48,282 nt of DNA from Gordonia otitidis NBRC 100426 (GTDB lineage Bacteria > Actinomycetota > Actinomycetes > Mycobacteriales > Mycobacteriaceae). The notes under the pieces were generated by a model that had not been told where the DNA came from, made no database searches, and worked only from the letters and a program-made list of their open reading frames with translations. The stretch is taken from NCBI RefSeq assembly GCF_000248075.1, contig NZ_BAFB01000162.1, positions 1 through 48,282 of the forward strand, read 5' to 3'. Positions 8,647 to 17,248 of the stretch are shown one piece after another (positions within the stretch are counted from its first letter, which is position 1; each line of letters starts with the position of its first letter). The translations under genes and the position numbers were made by a program.

Positions 8647-9930
8647 CTAGTGTCCTGGATCGCGTTCGGGCAGTGGCCTTTCGGGAATGAACGGGCGGCC
8701 CACCGGGTGCCGCACACGACGTTTCGCCGACAGGTAGACGCCGCTGGTGCGTTCGGCGACCTCCCGCCAGGAGAACTCCTCGGTCAAGCGTTGCCGGGCG
8801 CGTCGGGCACGCGCGCCGGCCTCTGCGGGATCGGACAGACATGACCGAACGGCCGCTGTCAGTCCCGCCACGTCGCCCGGGGCGAAGGACAGGCCGGTCG
8901 GCGACATGGTCGGGTCGGCGTCGGGGTGCACCGACACCGCCTCGCCCAGCCCGCCGGCCGTGGAGACGACGAGCGGTGCTCCGGTGGCCGCCGCTTCGAG
9001 GGCGACGATGCCGAACGGCTCGTACCGCGACGGCAGGACGATCGCGTCGCATCGGTGCATGAGGTCGACGAGTCGGTCGTGCCCGACCGCACCCAGAAAC
9101 CGCACCGAACGCGACACCCGGTGTCGACGGGCGGTCTCGACGAGCCAGTCGTACTGGGTGCCATCGCCGGCGATCGTCAGCGTCGTACCGGGGTGCGTGC
9201 GGCGGATCCGGGGGAGCGCGGCGAGAAGATCCTGCACCCCTTTCTCGTATTCGAGGCGGCCCGCGAACAGCAGTTCCGCAGGCCCCTGGGCGGTGCGTGT
9301 TCGTTCGGCATACGGCCAGAGGTCGACGTCGATGCCGTTGTGGATCACCTGGACGTCGGGCAGTCCCGGACCGAACAACCGATTGACCTCGTCGCGCATC
9401 GACGTCGAGCATGCGATGAGCGCATCTGATTCGTTGGCGAGCCACCACTCGACGGAGTGCACCTGTCGATTGGTGCGCCCACTGACCCAGCCACTGTGTC
9501 TGCCCGCCTCGGTGGCGTGGATGGTCGAGACGAGCGGGACGTCGAACAGTTCTGCGAGCGCGACCGCGGGATGGGCGACCAGCCAGTCGTGTCCGTGGAC
9601 GACGTCCGGGGTCCACCGCGAGTCGGGATCCGCCGCGAGGATGCGCAACCCCGCTCGCACGAACGCATGACCCATGGCGAGCGTCCACGCCATCATGTCC
9701 TGCCCGAATTCGAACTCCGGTGGGTCCTCGGCGACGGCGATCACACGGACACCCTCGACACGGGTGTCAGTGGTCGGATGGGTCAGTGCGTCGGTCCCCG
9801 ACGGTCTGCGCGTCAGCACCACGACGTCGTGCCCGGTTGCGGCGAGTTCGGTGGCGAGATGGTGCACATGCCTGCCGAGACCGCCCACCACGACCGGCGG
9901 GTACTCCCACGAGACCAGCAGAACCCTCAT
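8647..9930 (-). CDS. GT4 glycosyltransferase, alpha-glucan type (Rv3032-like)
   Basis: The 427-residue protein has a GT-B fold. Its N-terminal nucleotide-fold domain starts MRVLLVSWEYPPVVVGGLGRH, a glycogen-synthase-like opening, and the C-terminal domain carries FAGRLEYEKG (Arg225, Lys230) and the EX7E motif YEPFGIVALE (Glu304, Glu312). M. tuberculosis Rv3032 is an alpha-1,4-glucosyltransferase used for methylglucose lipopolysaccharide and glucan. Start ATG 9930 has GGGAGCGAG upstream and overlaps the GH57 stop by 4 bp (ATGA), so the two are translationally coupled; the open frame further upstream belongs to the overlap only. This is the last gene of the three-gene operon beginning at 12349. 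Confidence 0.92.
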   Translation of the reverse strand: MRVLLVSWEYPPVVVGGLGRHVHHLATELAATGHDVVVLTRRPSGTDALTHPTTDTRVEGVRVIAVAEDPPEFEFGQDMMAWTLAMGHAFVRAGLRILAADPDSRWTPDVVHGHDWLVAHPAVALAELFDVPLVSTIHATEAGRHSGWVSGRTNRQVHSVEWWLANESDALIACSTSMRDEVNRLFGPGLPDVQVIHNGIDVDLWPYAERTRTAQGPAELLFAGRLEYEKGVQDLLAALPRIRRTHPGTTLTIAGDGTQYDWLVETARRHRVSRSVRFLGAVGHDRLVDLMHRCDAIVLPSRYEPFGIVALEAAATGAPLVVSTAGGLGEAVSVHPDADPTMSPTGLSFAPGDVAGLTAAVRSCLSDPAEAGARARRARQRLTEEFSWREVAERTSGVYLSAKRRVRHPVGRPFIPERPLPERDPGH

Positions 9931-11492
9931 ACGCGCTCGCTCCCGCGCAGGCGTCGGGCGTCGAGGTCGGCGAACAGTCCGTCGGCGAGATTCCACCCGG
10001 CAGCGAGTCGGCCGGCCTGCGCTGTTCGGCCGCGCAGGGCAGCGTCGGCGATCTCGCGCACAGCGTGCGCATGGGTGTGTGCTCTGCGGACGGCGTACTC
10101 GGCGGCGGTGTCCTTGGAGACCATGAACGGCCAGTCCGACGACACGGTCAGCAGCGTCTCCCGGACGATCTGGTCGGCGACGTGGTCGCGCACCGATCCG
10201 GCGTCGAGCAGCTTGTCGATGGTGTCGAGTGCGGTCTCGACCACCTCGGCGTTGAGGTCGACCAGGTGCTCGACCTGTGGGCCGTTCCAGACCCGCCAGT
10301 CCTTGCCCGATCCCCACGAGCTGTCGGTGAGTGCGACCGGCTCGCCGACGAACCCGTTGGCTGCGGCCGACGCCATCGTCCCGACGCGCACGCCCGCCTC
10401 CGGCAGGCGTCGGAGTACCTGCTCGAGCCATCGAGGTCCCTCATGCCACCAATGTCCGAACAGTTCGGTGTCGAAGGCCGCGACGACGAGCGCTGGTCGT
10501 CCGATACGCTCGGACTCCGACACCAGCCGTGCGCGCACGTGCTCGACGAAATCGTCGACGTGACGGCCGATGACCGGGGCGACGCGATCCGGCTGGTAGA
10601 GCTTTTTGTCCTGTCCCGCAACGGTTTTGCCTGTCACACGCGACATCTTGAACCCTGTCGAGTGATCGTAGGTGTGGAAGTCGCGGTAGGCGGGATGGCC
10701 CGGATAACCCGATTTGGGCGACCACACCTGATAGCTCACCGTCAGATCCCGACCGAACGCGAGTACGTCGGAGTCGCCGACGGGCCGCGCGAGCGCGGTG
10801 TCGCCGTGGAGCGCGGGGCCGTCGACCATGAAGTGTCCGACGCCGGCCGCCGCGTACTCGGTCTCCATTCCGGGCGTGAAGGCGCACTCAGGGGCCCAGA
10901 TGCCCTGCGGCGCGAAGCCCCAACGCCCGCGAGCATCGGCGAGTCCCTCGGCGAGCGAGTAACGACGCAGTCGCGGGTCGAGTAGTGGACCGAACGGATG
11001 AGCCAGCGGGCCACCGAGGATCTCCAGTACGCCGGTCTCGGCCAGAGATCTGACGAGAGGGCTCGCGCCGTGTAGCCAGTGCCGCTCGAACTCCGCCATT
11101 GCTTGTGCGGCGCAACGGAACTCGTGACCTGCGAGCTCGCGGCGCGCGACGTCGGGTGTTTCGGTCGCCTGCATCGCCCGCAGCTGCCAGTCGGCAAGCC
11201 ATTCGTGCATCGAGCGGAGGCAGTACGGATCGTCGAGCTGGGCGGCCAGTACAGGTGTGATCCCGAGGGAGAGCTGATTGGTGAAACCGTCGGCGGCGAG
11301 GCGTCGCAACATGGCGAACACAGGAAGATAGGACGCAGCCCACGACTGGTACAGCCATTCCTCGCCGACCGGCCATCTGCCGTGGTTGGCCAACCACGGC
11401 AGATGAGAGTGCAGCACCAGTGTGAACTGTCCGGGCACGGGCGAATCGCCACCGATCGGGTGCGCAGAACCTGCGACGGGAGAAGAGGTCAT
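9927..11492 (-). CDS. GH57 1,4-alpha-glucan branching enzyme with DUF1957 domain (Rv3031-like)
   Basis: The 521-residue protein has GH57 landmarks in order: HSHLPW (28-33), WAPECAF with nucleophile Glu202, and FDTELFGHWWHE with Asp341. The C-terminal helical DUF1957 part follows. Enzymes of this type cut an alpha-1,4 glucan and re-attach it as an alpha-1,6 branch in the cytoplasm. M. tuberculosis Rv3031 occupies the same position beside Rv3030 and Rv3032. Start ATG 11492 lies 8 bp after the methyltransferase stop; the frame is open further upstream only because it overlaps that gene. It overlaps the GT4 start by 4 bp. With the neighbours it should build a short, branched glucan primer. Confidence 0.9.
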   Translation of the reverse strand: MTSSPVAGSAHPIGGDSPVPGQFTLVLHSHLPWLANHGRWPVGEEWLYQSWAASYLPVFAMLRRLAADGFTNQLSLGITPVLAAQLDDPYCLRSMHEWLADWQLRAMQATETPDVARRELAGHEFRCAAQAMAEFERHWLHGASPLVRSLAETGVLEILGGPLAHPFGPLLDPRLRRYSLAEGLADARGRWGFAPQGIWAPECAFTPGMETEYAAAGVGHFMVDGPALHGDTALARPVGDSDVLAFGRDLTVSYQVWSPKSGYPGHPAYRDFHTYDHSTGFKMSRVTGKTVAGQDKKLYQPDRVAPVIGRHVDDFVEHVRARLVSESERIGRPALVVAAFDTELFGHWWHEGPRWLEQVLRRLPEAGVRVGTMASAAANGFVGEPVALTDSSWGSGKDWRVWNGPQVEHLVDLNAEVVETALDTIDKLLDAGSVRDHVADQIVRETLLTVSSDWPFMVSKDTAAEYAVRRAHTHAHAVREIADAALRGRTAQAGRLAAGWNLADGLFADLDARRLRGSERV

Positions 11493-11500
11493 CGGCGTCG

Positions 11501-12349
11501 TCAGGGCCGGACCGCGACGGCGAACAGATCGAGCGAGGCGTCGATGTCGACGTCGTCGGCGGCGACGATGGTGAAGTCGTCGGCTGTGATGGCGGCGACG
11601 TCGGCGACCAGTTCGTCCGGCCAGTCCTCGCCCGCAAGCGCACGGTCGATCTGCGCATCGATGAGCGACCCGCCCCACTTCTCGTCGAGTGTCGACAAAC
11701 CTGCACCGTGGTAGACGCCATGCATCACAACGGTTTCCATCCCACCCTCGATCAGCAGATCGGTGAGCTCTGCTGCGTCGAGCTCACGTGTGTGGAAGGG
11801 ATTCAACGGGGTGTCGCGTCCCGGTGAGAAGGTGATGCGGTTGGGTGTCGAGATCAGCAGGCGTCCGCCGGGGCGCAGCACGCGTCTGCACTCCGCGATG
11901 AATGCCGCCTGGTCCCACAGATGCTCGATGACCTGGAAATTGACGACCACGTCGACCGACTCGTCCGGCAACGGCAGGTCGACGAGATTGCCCTGGATCA
12001 TCGTCAGCTGCGGATAACGCCGACGCGTGTGCTCGACGGCCGACGCGTCGTAGTCGACACAGGTGACCGTCGCGCCCTCCGCTGCGAGCATCGCTCCGCC
12101 GTATCCCTCTCCGGACCCCGCTTCGAGTACGTGCAGACCTCGACACGATTCGGCGATGAAGCGGTAGGCGATCTCGTGGCGCCGGAACCAGTAGTTCTCG
12201 GCGGGGATGCCGGGAACCGTGCGTTCCCCGGTCAGCGCGAGCTGTGTCTCGGTGCTCAACGTGGCCAAGCTCGCCGCGCCTGTGGCGGCAGCGGATTCGG
12301 TGCTCACCGTCGACCGACGTTGTGTGGTCGAGCCCTGTGCGTCGCTCAT
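11501..12349 (-). CDS. SAM-dependent methyltransferase (Rv3030-like)
   Basis: The 282-residue protein has motif I VLEAGSGEGYGG (74-85), the acidic end of strand 2 (VTCVDYDASA), and CRRVLRPGGRLLISTPNR, all of the class I SAM fold. A short conserved N-terminal element, LTGERTVPGIPAENYWFRRHEIAYRF, split here across residues 39-64, precedes it and occurs in the Rv3030 group, proposed to methylate the glucan of methylglucose lipopolysaccharides. It is first in the operon with the GH57 and GT4 genes. I choose ATG 12349 over GTG 12355 because TAGTCT lies exactly 7 nt upstream of the ATG. The acceptor sugar position is not deducible. Confidence 0.86.
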   Translation of the reverse strand: MSDAQGSTTQRRSTVSTESAAATGAASLATLSTETQLALTGERTVPGIPAENYWFRRHEIAYRFIAESCRGLHVLEAGSGEGYGGAMLAAEGATVTCVDYDASAVEHTRRRYPQLTMIQGNLVDLPLPDESVDVVVNFQVIEHLWDQAAFIAECRRVLRPGGRLLISTPNRITFSPGRDTPLNPFHTRELDAAELTDLLIEGGMETVVMHGVYHGAGLSTLDEKWGGSLIDAQIDRALAGEDWPDELVADVAAITADDFTIVAADDVDIDASLDLFAVAVRP

Positions 12350-12356
12350 CCCCACG

Positions 12357-12362
12357 AGACTA
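12357..12362 (-). promoter_or_regulatory. -10 box of the methyltransferase/GH57/GT4 operon
   Basis: TAGTCT on the minus strand ends 7 nt before ATG 12349, fitting leaderless transcription of the first operon gene. It shares the 197-bp intergenic region with the divergent etfB promoter. Confidence 0.5.
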
Positions 12363-12472
12363 GTACCCGGGGTCGTCCCACGAACCCCCTCCGGTGCACT
12401 CGCGCGGTCGCGGCGGTCGGATCGTGGGCATAGTGTGAGGTAGGCGATGTTCTGCGGCCAATTCGGAGGCGC

Positions 12473-12478
12473 TAAAGT
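12473..12478 (+). promoter_or_regulatory. Candidate -10 box for etfB-etfA
   Basis: TAAAGT lies 68 nt before the etfB start, which would leave a leader of about 60 nt containing AGGAGG at about 12528. A poor -35 match, TTCTGC, sits 17 bp upstream. The assignment is tentative. Confidence 0.35.
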
Positions 12479-12546
12479 GGGTGGAGACCGATGGCCTTAC
12501 CCGCCGGTAAGTTGCCGAACCCGACGCAGGAGGTCGACGAAGACCC

Positions 12547-13332
12547 ATGACAAACATTGTCGTTCTGATCAAGCAGGTTCCGGACACCTGGTCCGAGCGA
12601 AAGCTCTCCGAGAGCGACTTCACGCTCGATCGTGAGGCCGCCGACGCCGTGCTCGACGAGATCAACGAGCGCGCGGTCGAGGAAGCGCTGCAGATCAAGG
12701 AAGCCAACGGAGGCGAGGTCACCATCCTGACCGCAGGCCCCGAGCGTGCCACCGAGGCCATCCGCAAGGCACTGTCGATGGGTGCCGACAAAGCCATCCA
12801 CATCCAGGACGATGCGCTGCACGGCTCCGACGCGGTGCAGACCGCCTACGTGCTTGCACGCGCACTCGGCACCGTCGAGGGCGTCGAGCTGGTCATCGCA
12901 GGTAACGAGGCCACCGACGGTCGTGTCGGCGCCATCCCCGCGATGATCGCCGAGTACCTCGAACTGCCGCACCTGACGCACCTGCGCAAGCTCACCGTCG
13001 AGGGCGAGTCGCTCAAGGGTGAGCGCGAGACCGACGACGGCATCTACCACATCGAGGCAGAGCTTCCCGCGATCGTCAGCGTGAACGAGAAGATCAACGA
13101 GCCGCGCTTCCCGTCCTTCAAGGGCATCATGGCCGCCAAGAAGAAGGAAGTTCAGGTCGTCGGGCTCGCCGAGATCGACGTCGAGCCGTCGGATGTGGGT
13201 CTGGAGAACGCCGGTACCACCGTCACCAGCTCGACCCCGAAGCCCCCGAAGACCGCGGGCGAGCGTGTCACCGACGAGGGCGACGGCGGCGTGAAGGTCG
13301 CCGAGTACCTCGTGAGCCAGAAGATCATCTAG
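12547..13332 (+). CDS. etfB: Electron transfer flavoprotein beta subunit
   Basis: The 261-residue protein opens with TNIVVLIKQVPDTWSE and carries the conserved adenine-nucleotide-site segment AGNEATDGRVGAIPAMIAEYL and ELPAIVSVNEKINEPRFPS, all standard for EtfB (FixA in mycobacterial naming, Rv3029c). It pairs with EtfA to accept electrons from acyl-CoA dehydrogenases and pass them to the respiratory chain through ETF-quinone oxidoreductase; the beta subunit binds AMP. The length is normal. The etfA gene follows after 86 bp on the same strand, so they form one operon, with an AGGAGG ribosome site about 14 nt before ATG. Confidence 0.97.
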   Translation: MTNIVVLIKQVPDTWSERKLSESDFTLDREAADAVLDEINERAVEEALQIKEANGGEVTILTAGPERATEAIRKALSMGADKAIHIQDDALHGSDAVQTAYVLARALGTVEGVELVIAGNEATDGRVGAIPAMIAEYLELPHLTHLRKLTVEGESLKGERETDDGIYHIEAELPAIVSVNEKINEPRFPSFKGIMAAKKKEVQVVGLAEIDVEPSDVGLENAGTTVTSSTPKPPKTAGERVTDEGDGGVKVAEYLVSQKII

Positions 13333-13418
13333 GCGCCGCTGCGTAACCAGACCACCTCACCGGCCCGCGCAGCCACCTAGCTCGCCGCAGGCCACCCAGA
13401 CATCCAGGAGCAAAAACA

Positions 13419-14372
13419 ATGGCAGAAGTACTCGTTCTGGTCGAGCAGGACGCCGAGGGCGCCCTGAAGAAGGTGACCAACGAACTGATCACCGCCGCTC
13501 GTGCACTCGGCACGCCGTCGGCCGTCGTGGTCGGCGCACCGGGTGGTGCCGACGGCATCATCGACGACCTCAAGGCCGCAGGCGCCGAGAAGATCTACGT
13601 CGCGGAGTCCGACGACGCCGCGAACTACCTGATCAGCCCCAAGGTCGACGTGCTGTCGTCGGTTGCCGAGCAGGCATCGCCCGCGGGCATCCTCGTTGCG
13701 GCCAACGCCGACGGCAAGGAGATCGCGGGACGTCTCGCGGTTCGTCTCGGGTCGGGCGTGCTCGCCGACGTCGTCGACGTCAAGGAGGGCGCCGTGGGCG
13801 TCCACTCCATCTTCGGTGGCGCGTTCACCGTCGATGCGCAGGCCAAGGGCGACACACCGATCTTCTCGGTGCGCCCCGGCGGCGTCGAGGCCGCCCCGCA
13901 GGCAGGCGCGGGTGAGCGCGTCGACGTCGAGGTTCCGGCGCAGGAGGGTGGCGTGAAGATCACCAAGGTCGAGCCGAACGTCGGTGGTGACCGTCCCGAG
14001 CTCACCGAGGCATCGATCGTCGTCTCCGGTGGTCGCGGTGTCGGTAGCGCCGACAAGTTCTCGGTCGTCGAGGAGCTCGCCGACTCGCTCGGTGCAGCGG
14101 TCGGTGCCTCGCGTGCCGCCGTCGACTCGGGCTACTACCCCGGCCAGTTCCAGGTCGGTCAGACCGGCAAGACCGTGTCGCCGCAGCTCTACGTCGCGCT
14201 CGGCATCTCGGGTGCGATCCAGCACCGCGCGGGTATGCAGACCTCGAAGACCATCGTCGCCGTCAACAAGGACGAGGAAGCGCCGATCTTCGAGATCTCC
14301 GATTACGGCATCGTCGGCGACCTGTTCAACGTCGCACCGCAGCTGACCGAAGAGGTCAAGAAGCGTAAGTGA
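13419..14372 (+). CDS. etfA: Electron transfer flavoprotein alpha subunit
   Basis: The 317-residue protein has an N-terminal ETF domain, then the FAD-binding C-terminal domain: [53 protein letters not shown] and [23 protein letters not shown] (split here). These residues hold the FAD cofactor and match the family throughout. It forms the heterodimer with EtfB (12547-13332). An AGGAG site lies 9 nt before ATG 13419. The product is full length, and transcription probably ends at the hairpin at 14484-14517. Position matches Rv3028c. Confidence 0.97.
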   Translation: MAEVLVLVEQDAEGALKKVTNELITAARALGTPSAVVVGAPGGADGIIDDLKAAGAEKIYVAESDDAANYLISPKVDVLSSVAEQASPAGILVAANADGKEIAGRLAVRLGSGVLADVVDVKEGAVGVHSIFGGAFTVDAQAKGDTPIFSVRPGGVEAAPQAGAGERVDVEVPAQEGGVKITKVEPNVGGDRPELTEASIVVSGGRGVGSADKFSVVEELADSLGAAVGASRAAVDSGYYPGQFQVGQTGKTVSPQLYVALGISGAIQHRAGMQTSKTIVAVNKDEEAPIFEISDYGIVGDLFNVAPQLTEEVKKRK

Positions 14373-14475
14373 TCTCGACAAGCTCGATCAGCGGGCTTGC
14401 TGGTTGAGCTGCCTGCCGCTGGTTGAGCTGCCTGCCGCTGGTTGAGCTGCCTGCCGCTGGTTGAGCCTGTCGAAA
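14373..14475. repeat. Intergenic repeat element: imperfect palindrome enclosing a 19-bp tandem repeat
   Basis: Directly after the etfA stop, a 20-bp left arm (14373-14392, beginning TCTCGACAAGCTC) matches 16 of 20 bases of the reverse complement of the right arm at 14456-14475. Between them, the unit TGGTTGAGCTGCCTGCCGC is repeated at 14401-14419, 14420-14438 and 14439-14457 without change, with a partial fourth copy to 14466. Similar GGTTGAGC...TGTCGA elements are scattered in actinobacterial genomes. Function unknown. Confidence 0.8.
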
Positions 14476-14483
14476 CCACTCGT

Positions 14484-14517
14484 AGCGATCCCCGGCCCAT
14501 CTGGGCCGGGGATCGCT
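14484..14517 (+). terminator. Rho-independent-type terminator after etfA
   Basis: A perfect 16-bp stem, AGCGATCCCCGGCCCA at 14484-14499 paired with 14502-14517, has a 2-base apical gap and is followed by GCTTTCTGTT. The stem is very GC-rich; the T-run is short and broken, as is usual in high-GC actinobacteria. It should close the etfBA operon. Confidence 0.8.
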
Positions 14518-14597
14518 GCTTTCTGTTCACCGAGCACGCCCCGACACGTCACGCCCACGTAGCAGCACGGTCGTTGCGACTGGCTTTCATCTGGGAC

Positions 14598-15461
14598 ATG
14601 ACAGACGTACTGACCTCTTCGGTTGTGGGGCGTCACCTCGCGTGCTCGTCAGAGCTCGGCCGCAGCGACACCCGCACCCTCGTCGATGCCGGACGCCTGC
14701 GGATCGTCCTGACCGACTCGGCCGAGCTGATCGACGCGGTCCAGCGACTGCGCTACGACGTGTTCGCCGAGGAGCCCGGCTTCTCCGACCGCATCGGTGA
14801 CCACACGACGGCCCGTGACGCCGACCACGTCGACGAGTTCGCAGAGCATCTCGTCGCTGTCGACGACGAGCACGGTGTGCTGGGTTGCGCGCGGCTGCTC
14901 GCGCCGCCGCGCGCTATCGCCGCCGGCGGGTGGTACTCCGCGAGTGAGTTCGACCTCCGCGAGATCGACCGGATCGGTGGGTCACTGGTCGAGATGGGGC
15001 GCGCGTGTGTGGCGCCGGGGCACAGACACGGGGCGATCACCGCGCTGCTGTGGGCGGCTCTCGTCCGATATCTCGACGACGCCGATTACCGCTACGTGAT
15101 GGGCTGCGTCTCGGTTCCGTTGAGCGGACCGGGCGGGCAACCACGGGGTGCGACGCTGCGCGGCGTCCGCGACCACGTGCTCGACCGCCATCCGGCGCCC
15201 TGGCGAGCCACTCCGTTGCGCGACCCCCTCGTCGACGGTCGCACCCTCGACGAGATCGAGCCGCCCGTCACGCTCACGATCACGCCGCTTCTGCGCGCCT
15301 ACCTGCGGCTGGGCGCAACGGTCTGCGGACAACCCGCGATCGACGAGATCTTCGACGTCGGCGACTTCGTCACGGTTCTCGATCGCGAGACCGCCAACAT
15401 CCGCTACCTCGACAGACTTCGTGCGACAGGCGCGCGACTCGCAGTACCCACCCGAGAGTGA
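14598..15461 (+). CDS. GNAT-fold N-acyltransferase, OlsB/autoinducer-synthase-like (Rv3027c-like)
   Basis: The 287-residue protein has a GNAT-like core of the OlsB/acyl-homoserine-lactone-synthase type: ELIDAVQRLRYDVFAEEPGF, DEFAEHLVAVDDEHGVLGCARLL, and GGSLVEMGRACVAPGHRHG, where the conserved VE-GR-CV pattern binds the acyl donor. OlsB enzymes attach a 3-hydroxy fatty acid to ornithine. The next gene, 7 bp downstream, is an OlsA-like acyltransferase, which supports a two-step N- then O-acylation, although the amino-acid acceptor is inference. Start ATG 14598 follows the etfA terminator; no clear ribosome site is seen. Position matches Rv3027c. Confidence 0.75.
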   Translation: MTDVLTSSVVGRHLACSSELGRSDTRTLVDAGRLRIVLTDSAELIDAVQRLRYDVFAEEPGFSDRIGDHTTARDADHVDEFAEHLVAVDDEHGVLGCARLLAPPRAIAAGGWYSASEFDLREIDRIGGSLVEMGRACVAPGHRHGAITALLWAALVRYLDDADYRYVMGCVSVPLSGPGGQPRGATLRGVRDHVLDRHPAPWRATPLRDPLVDGRTLDEIEPPVTLTITPLLRAYLRLGATVCGQPAIDEIFDVGDFVTVLDRETANIRYLDRLRATGARLAVPTRE

Positions 15462-15468
15462 GGTCCCC

Positions 15469-16413
15469 ATGACGGCCGCCACGATCATCCCCGTGCCCAC
15501 GCTGCCGGACACCCCGACGCCACCGGCACCGCTCTCGCCGACACCGGTTCCGTCCGCACTTCCAGGCGTGAGTGTTGAGCACGGCGCGTCGTCGGACGAG
15601 GACGTGCGCCACGCCTGGTTCCCGGCGAGTCCGTGCGGCGACGAGTGCCACGCCGACGATGCGCGAGCGACGGCGAACATGCTCACCGTCGTGACCCGCG
15701 TCGTGCTACTCGCGGCGTCGACCACGCTGTTTCTGCTGACGGGATCCCTGGTCGCGTTCCTGCCGCGACTCCTGCGTCGTGCCTACATCCGTACCAGTGC
15801 GCGAACCCTGTTGTGGTCCTTGGGGATTCGGGTGGTCATCGATGACCGTCGACCCTTCGCCACGAACACCAGAGGGCTCGTGGTGGCCAACCACATCTCG
15901 TATCTCGACATCCTCGCGGTCGCGGTGGTCAACCCTGCCCGATTCGTGGCGAAATGTGACGTGATGTCGATGCCGGTGGTGTCGACTCTTGCACGCAGGC
16001 TCGGCATCATATCGATCGACCGGGGCTCGTTGCGCGCCCTGCCCGCGACGGTGCACAGGGCTGTCACCGAACTGCAGGCCGACAACTCGGTCGCGGTCTT
16101 CCCGGAGGGGACCACCTGGTGCGGTCGCGCCCGCGGCGACTTCCGGCCTGCCTTCTTCCAAGCCGCCATCGATGCGGGCGTCCCGGTCATCCCGCTGCAT
16201 GTGGAGTTCACCGTCTCCGGGACGGTCACCACCGCAGCGGGTTTCATCGGCGATGACTCGCCCGCCGACACGTTGCGGCGCGTGTTGCGCACCCGTGGAC
16301 TCGCGGTGCGTATCCGAGTGCACGAGTCCCAGCTCCCCCGATCCGACCGTAGGGAACTCGCCGACCGGTGCGCCGAACTCGTCGGAGGCCCGGTCGGGCA
16401 CCTTCATCGGTGA
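15469..16413 (+). CDS. Lysophospholipid/1-acylglycerol-phosphate acyltransferase (PlsC/OlsA-like; Rv3026c-like)
   Basis: The 314-residue protein has a proline-rich, probably disordered N-terminus (1-70), one likely membrane helix (72-96), and the PlsC acyltransferase motifs: NHISYLD with His142 and Asp147 (block I), and FPEGT at 211-215 (block III). It should transfer an acyl group to a hydroxyl of a lyso-lipid at the membrane. It begins 7 bp after the GNAT gene, so the two are co-transcribed, with GAGAGTGAGG before ATG. As an OlsB/OlsA pair they could make an ornithine-type lipid. The family also includes ordinary phosphatidic-acid synthesis enzymes, so this is not certain. Confidence 0.87.
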   Translation: MTAATIIPVPTLPDTPTPPAPLSPTPVPSALPGVSVEHGASSDEDVRHAWFPASPCGDECHADDARATANMLTVVTRVVLLAASTTLFLLTGSLVAFLPRLLRRAYIRTSARTLLWSLGIRVVIDDRRPFATNTRGLVVANHISYLDILAVAVVNPARFVAKCDVMSMPVVSTLARRLGIISIDRGSLRALPATVHRAVTELQADNSVAVFPEGTTWCGRARGDFRPAFFQAAIDAGVPVIPLHVEFTVSGTVTTAAGFIGDDSPADTLRRVLRTRGLAVRIRVHESQLPRSDRRELADRCAELVGGPVGHLHR

Positions 16414-16535
16414 ACCGGCGGGGTGCGCGGACGCGTGGCGGGGCACGGGTGATCGCCGACACACCCTGCGGGCGGATCGGTTACGGTGAGAACAGCGCAC
16501 CGTCCCCGGGCGCGCCCAACCGTCGGGAGGCTTTC

Positions 16536-17048
16536 GTGACCGCGAGTTCGCAGGCACCGATCGAGAACGACGTCGACGCACGTCGCGAGGCGGCACAGGC
16601 GCGCTTTGCCGAACTGCGTACCGCCCGAACGCCCGTCGCCGACGCCGATCTCGACGCGGTGTGGGCCGACCTGGACACGATCAGACCCGCGGACATGCTC
16701 GGACGGTGGCACGGCGGCGAGTTCGTGACCGGTCACGCGATGAACGGATTGCTCACCAAGATCGGTTGGTACGGCAAGAACTTCATCTCGACCAGCGAGG
16801 TTCAGCCGTTGGTCTGCCGCAACGATGCGGGCGAACTGTACTCCAACACCGAGGTCGGCAAGGGTGAGGCGTCGCTGTGGGCCGTCGAGTTCCGCGGCGA
16901 GGTCACCGCGTCGATGGTCTACGACGGCCAGCCGGTGATCGACCACTTCAAACGCGTCGACGACACCACCGTGATGGGGATCATGAACGGTAGCGGCGGA
17001 CTCATCGGTGGTCGTCACTTCTACTTCTACCTCGAGCGGGATTCCTGA
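16536..17048 (+). CDS. GXWXG / DUF4334 domain protein
   Basis: The 170-residue protein has the diagnostic N-terminal GXWXG motif (MLGRWHGGEF) followed by GWYGKNFIS and the DUF4334 region with YDGQPVIDHFKRVDD and MGIMNGSG. The combination is a recognised small protein family in actinobacteria, of unknown biochemical role. Start GTG 16536 is supported by GGGAGG 5 nt before it; the open frame further upstream overlaps the preceding gene. It follows the acyltransferase by 122 bp on the same strand and may be in the same transcript. No signal peptide is present. Confidence 0.8.
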   Translation: MTASSQAPIENDVDARREAAQARFAELRTARTPVADADLDAVWADLDTIRPADMLGRWHGGEFVTGHAMNGLLTKIGWYGKNFISTSEVQPLVCRNDAGELYSNTEVGKGEASLWAVEFRGEVTASMVYDGQPVIDHFKRVDDTTVMGIMNGSGGLIGGRHFYFYLERDS

Positions 17049-17064
17049 GCCGTCCCGATCGTCG

Positions 17065-17132
17065 AGCCACATCGTTCGCAGGGCCACATCGATCGCAGGG
17101 CCACATCGCTCGCAGAGCCACATCGTTCGCAG
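17065..17132. repeat. Four-copy 17-bp tandem repeat
   Basis: Four head-to-tail units of 17 bp (17065-17081, 17082-17098, 17099-17115, 17116-17132) share the core GCCACATCG-N-TCGCAG with one variable base and a variable first base. It lies in the 200-bp gap between the GXWXG gene and the 14-TM exporter. No coding use is seen on either strand. This looks like a minisatellite that may vary between strains. Confidence 0.85.
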
Positions 17133-17248
17133 GGCCCGTCCACGCCGAGCTGCCTCCGGCGTCGACGTCAAGCCGTCGGCAAGTGATCGCCAAGCGCCTC
17201 ACCGCACTCTGTCGTCGTCCCTGAAGGATCGACACGAAGGCAGAAGCC

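Noticed and set aside
17065..17132. CRISPR array
   Set aside because: Units are contiguous with no spacers and no cas genes are seen.
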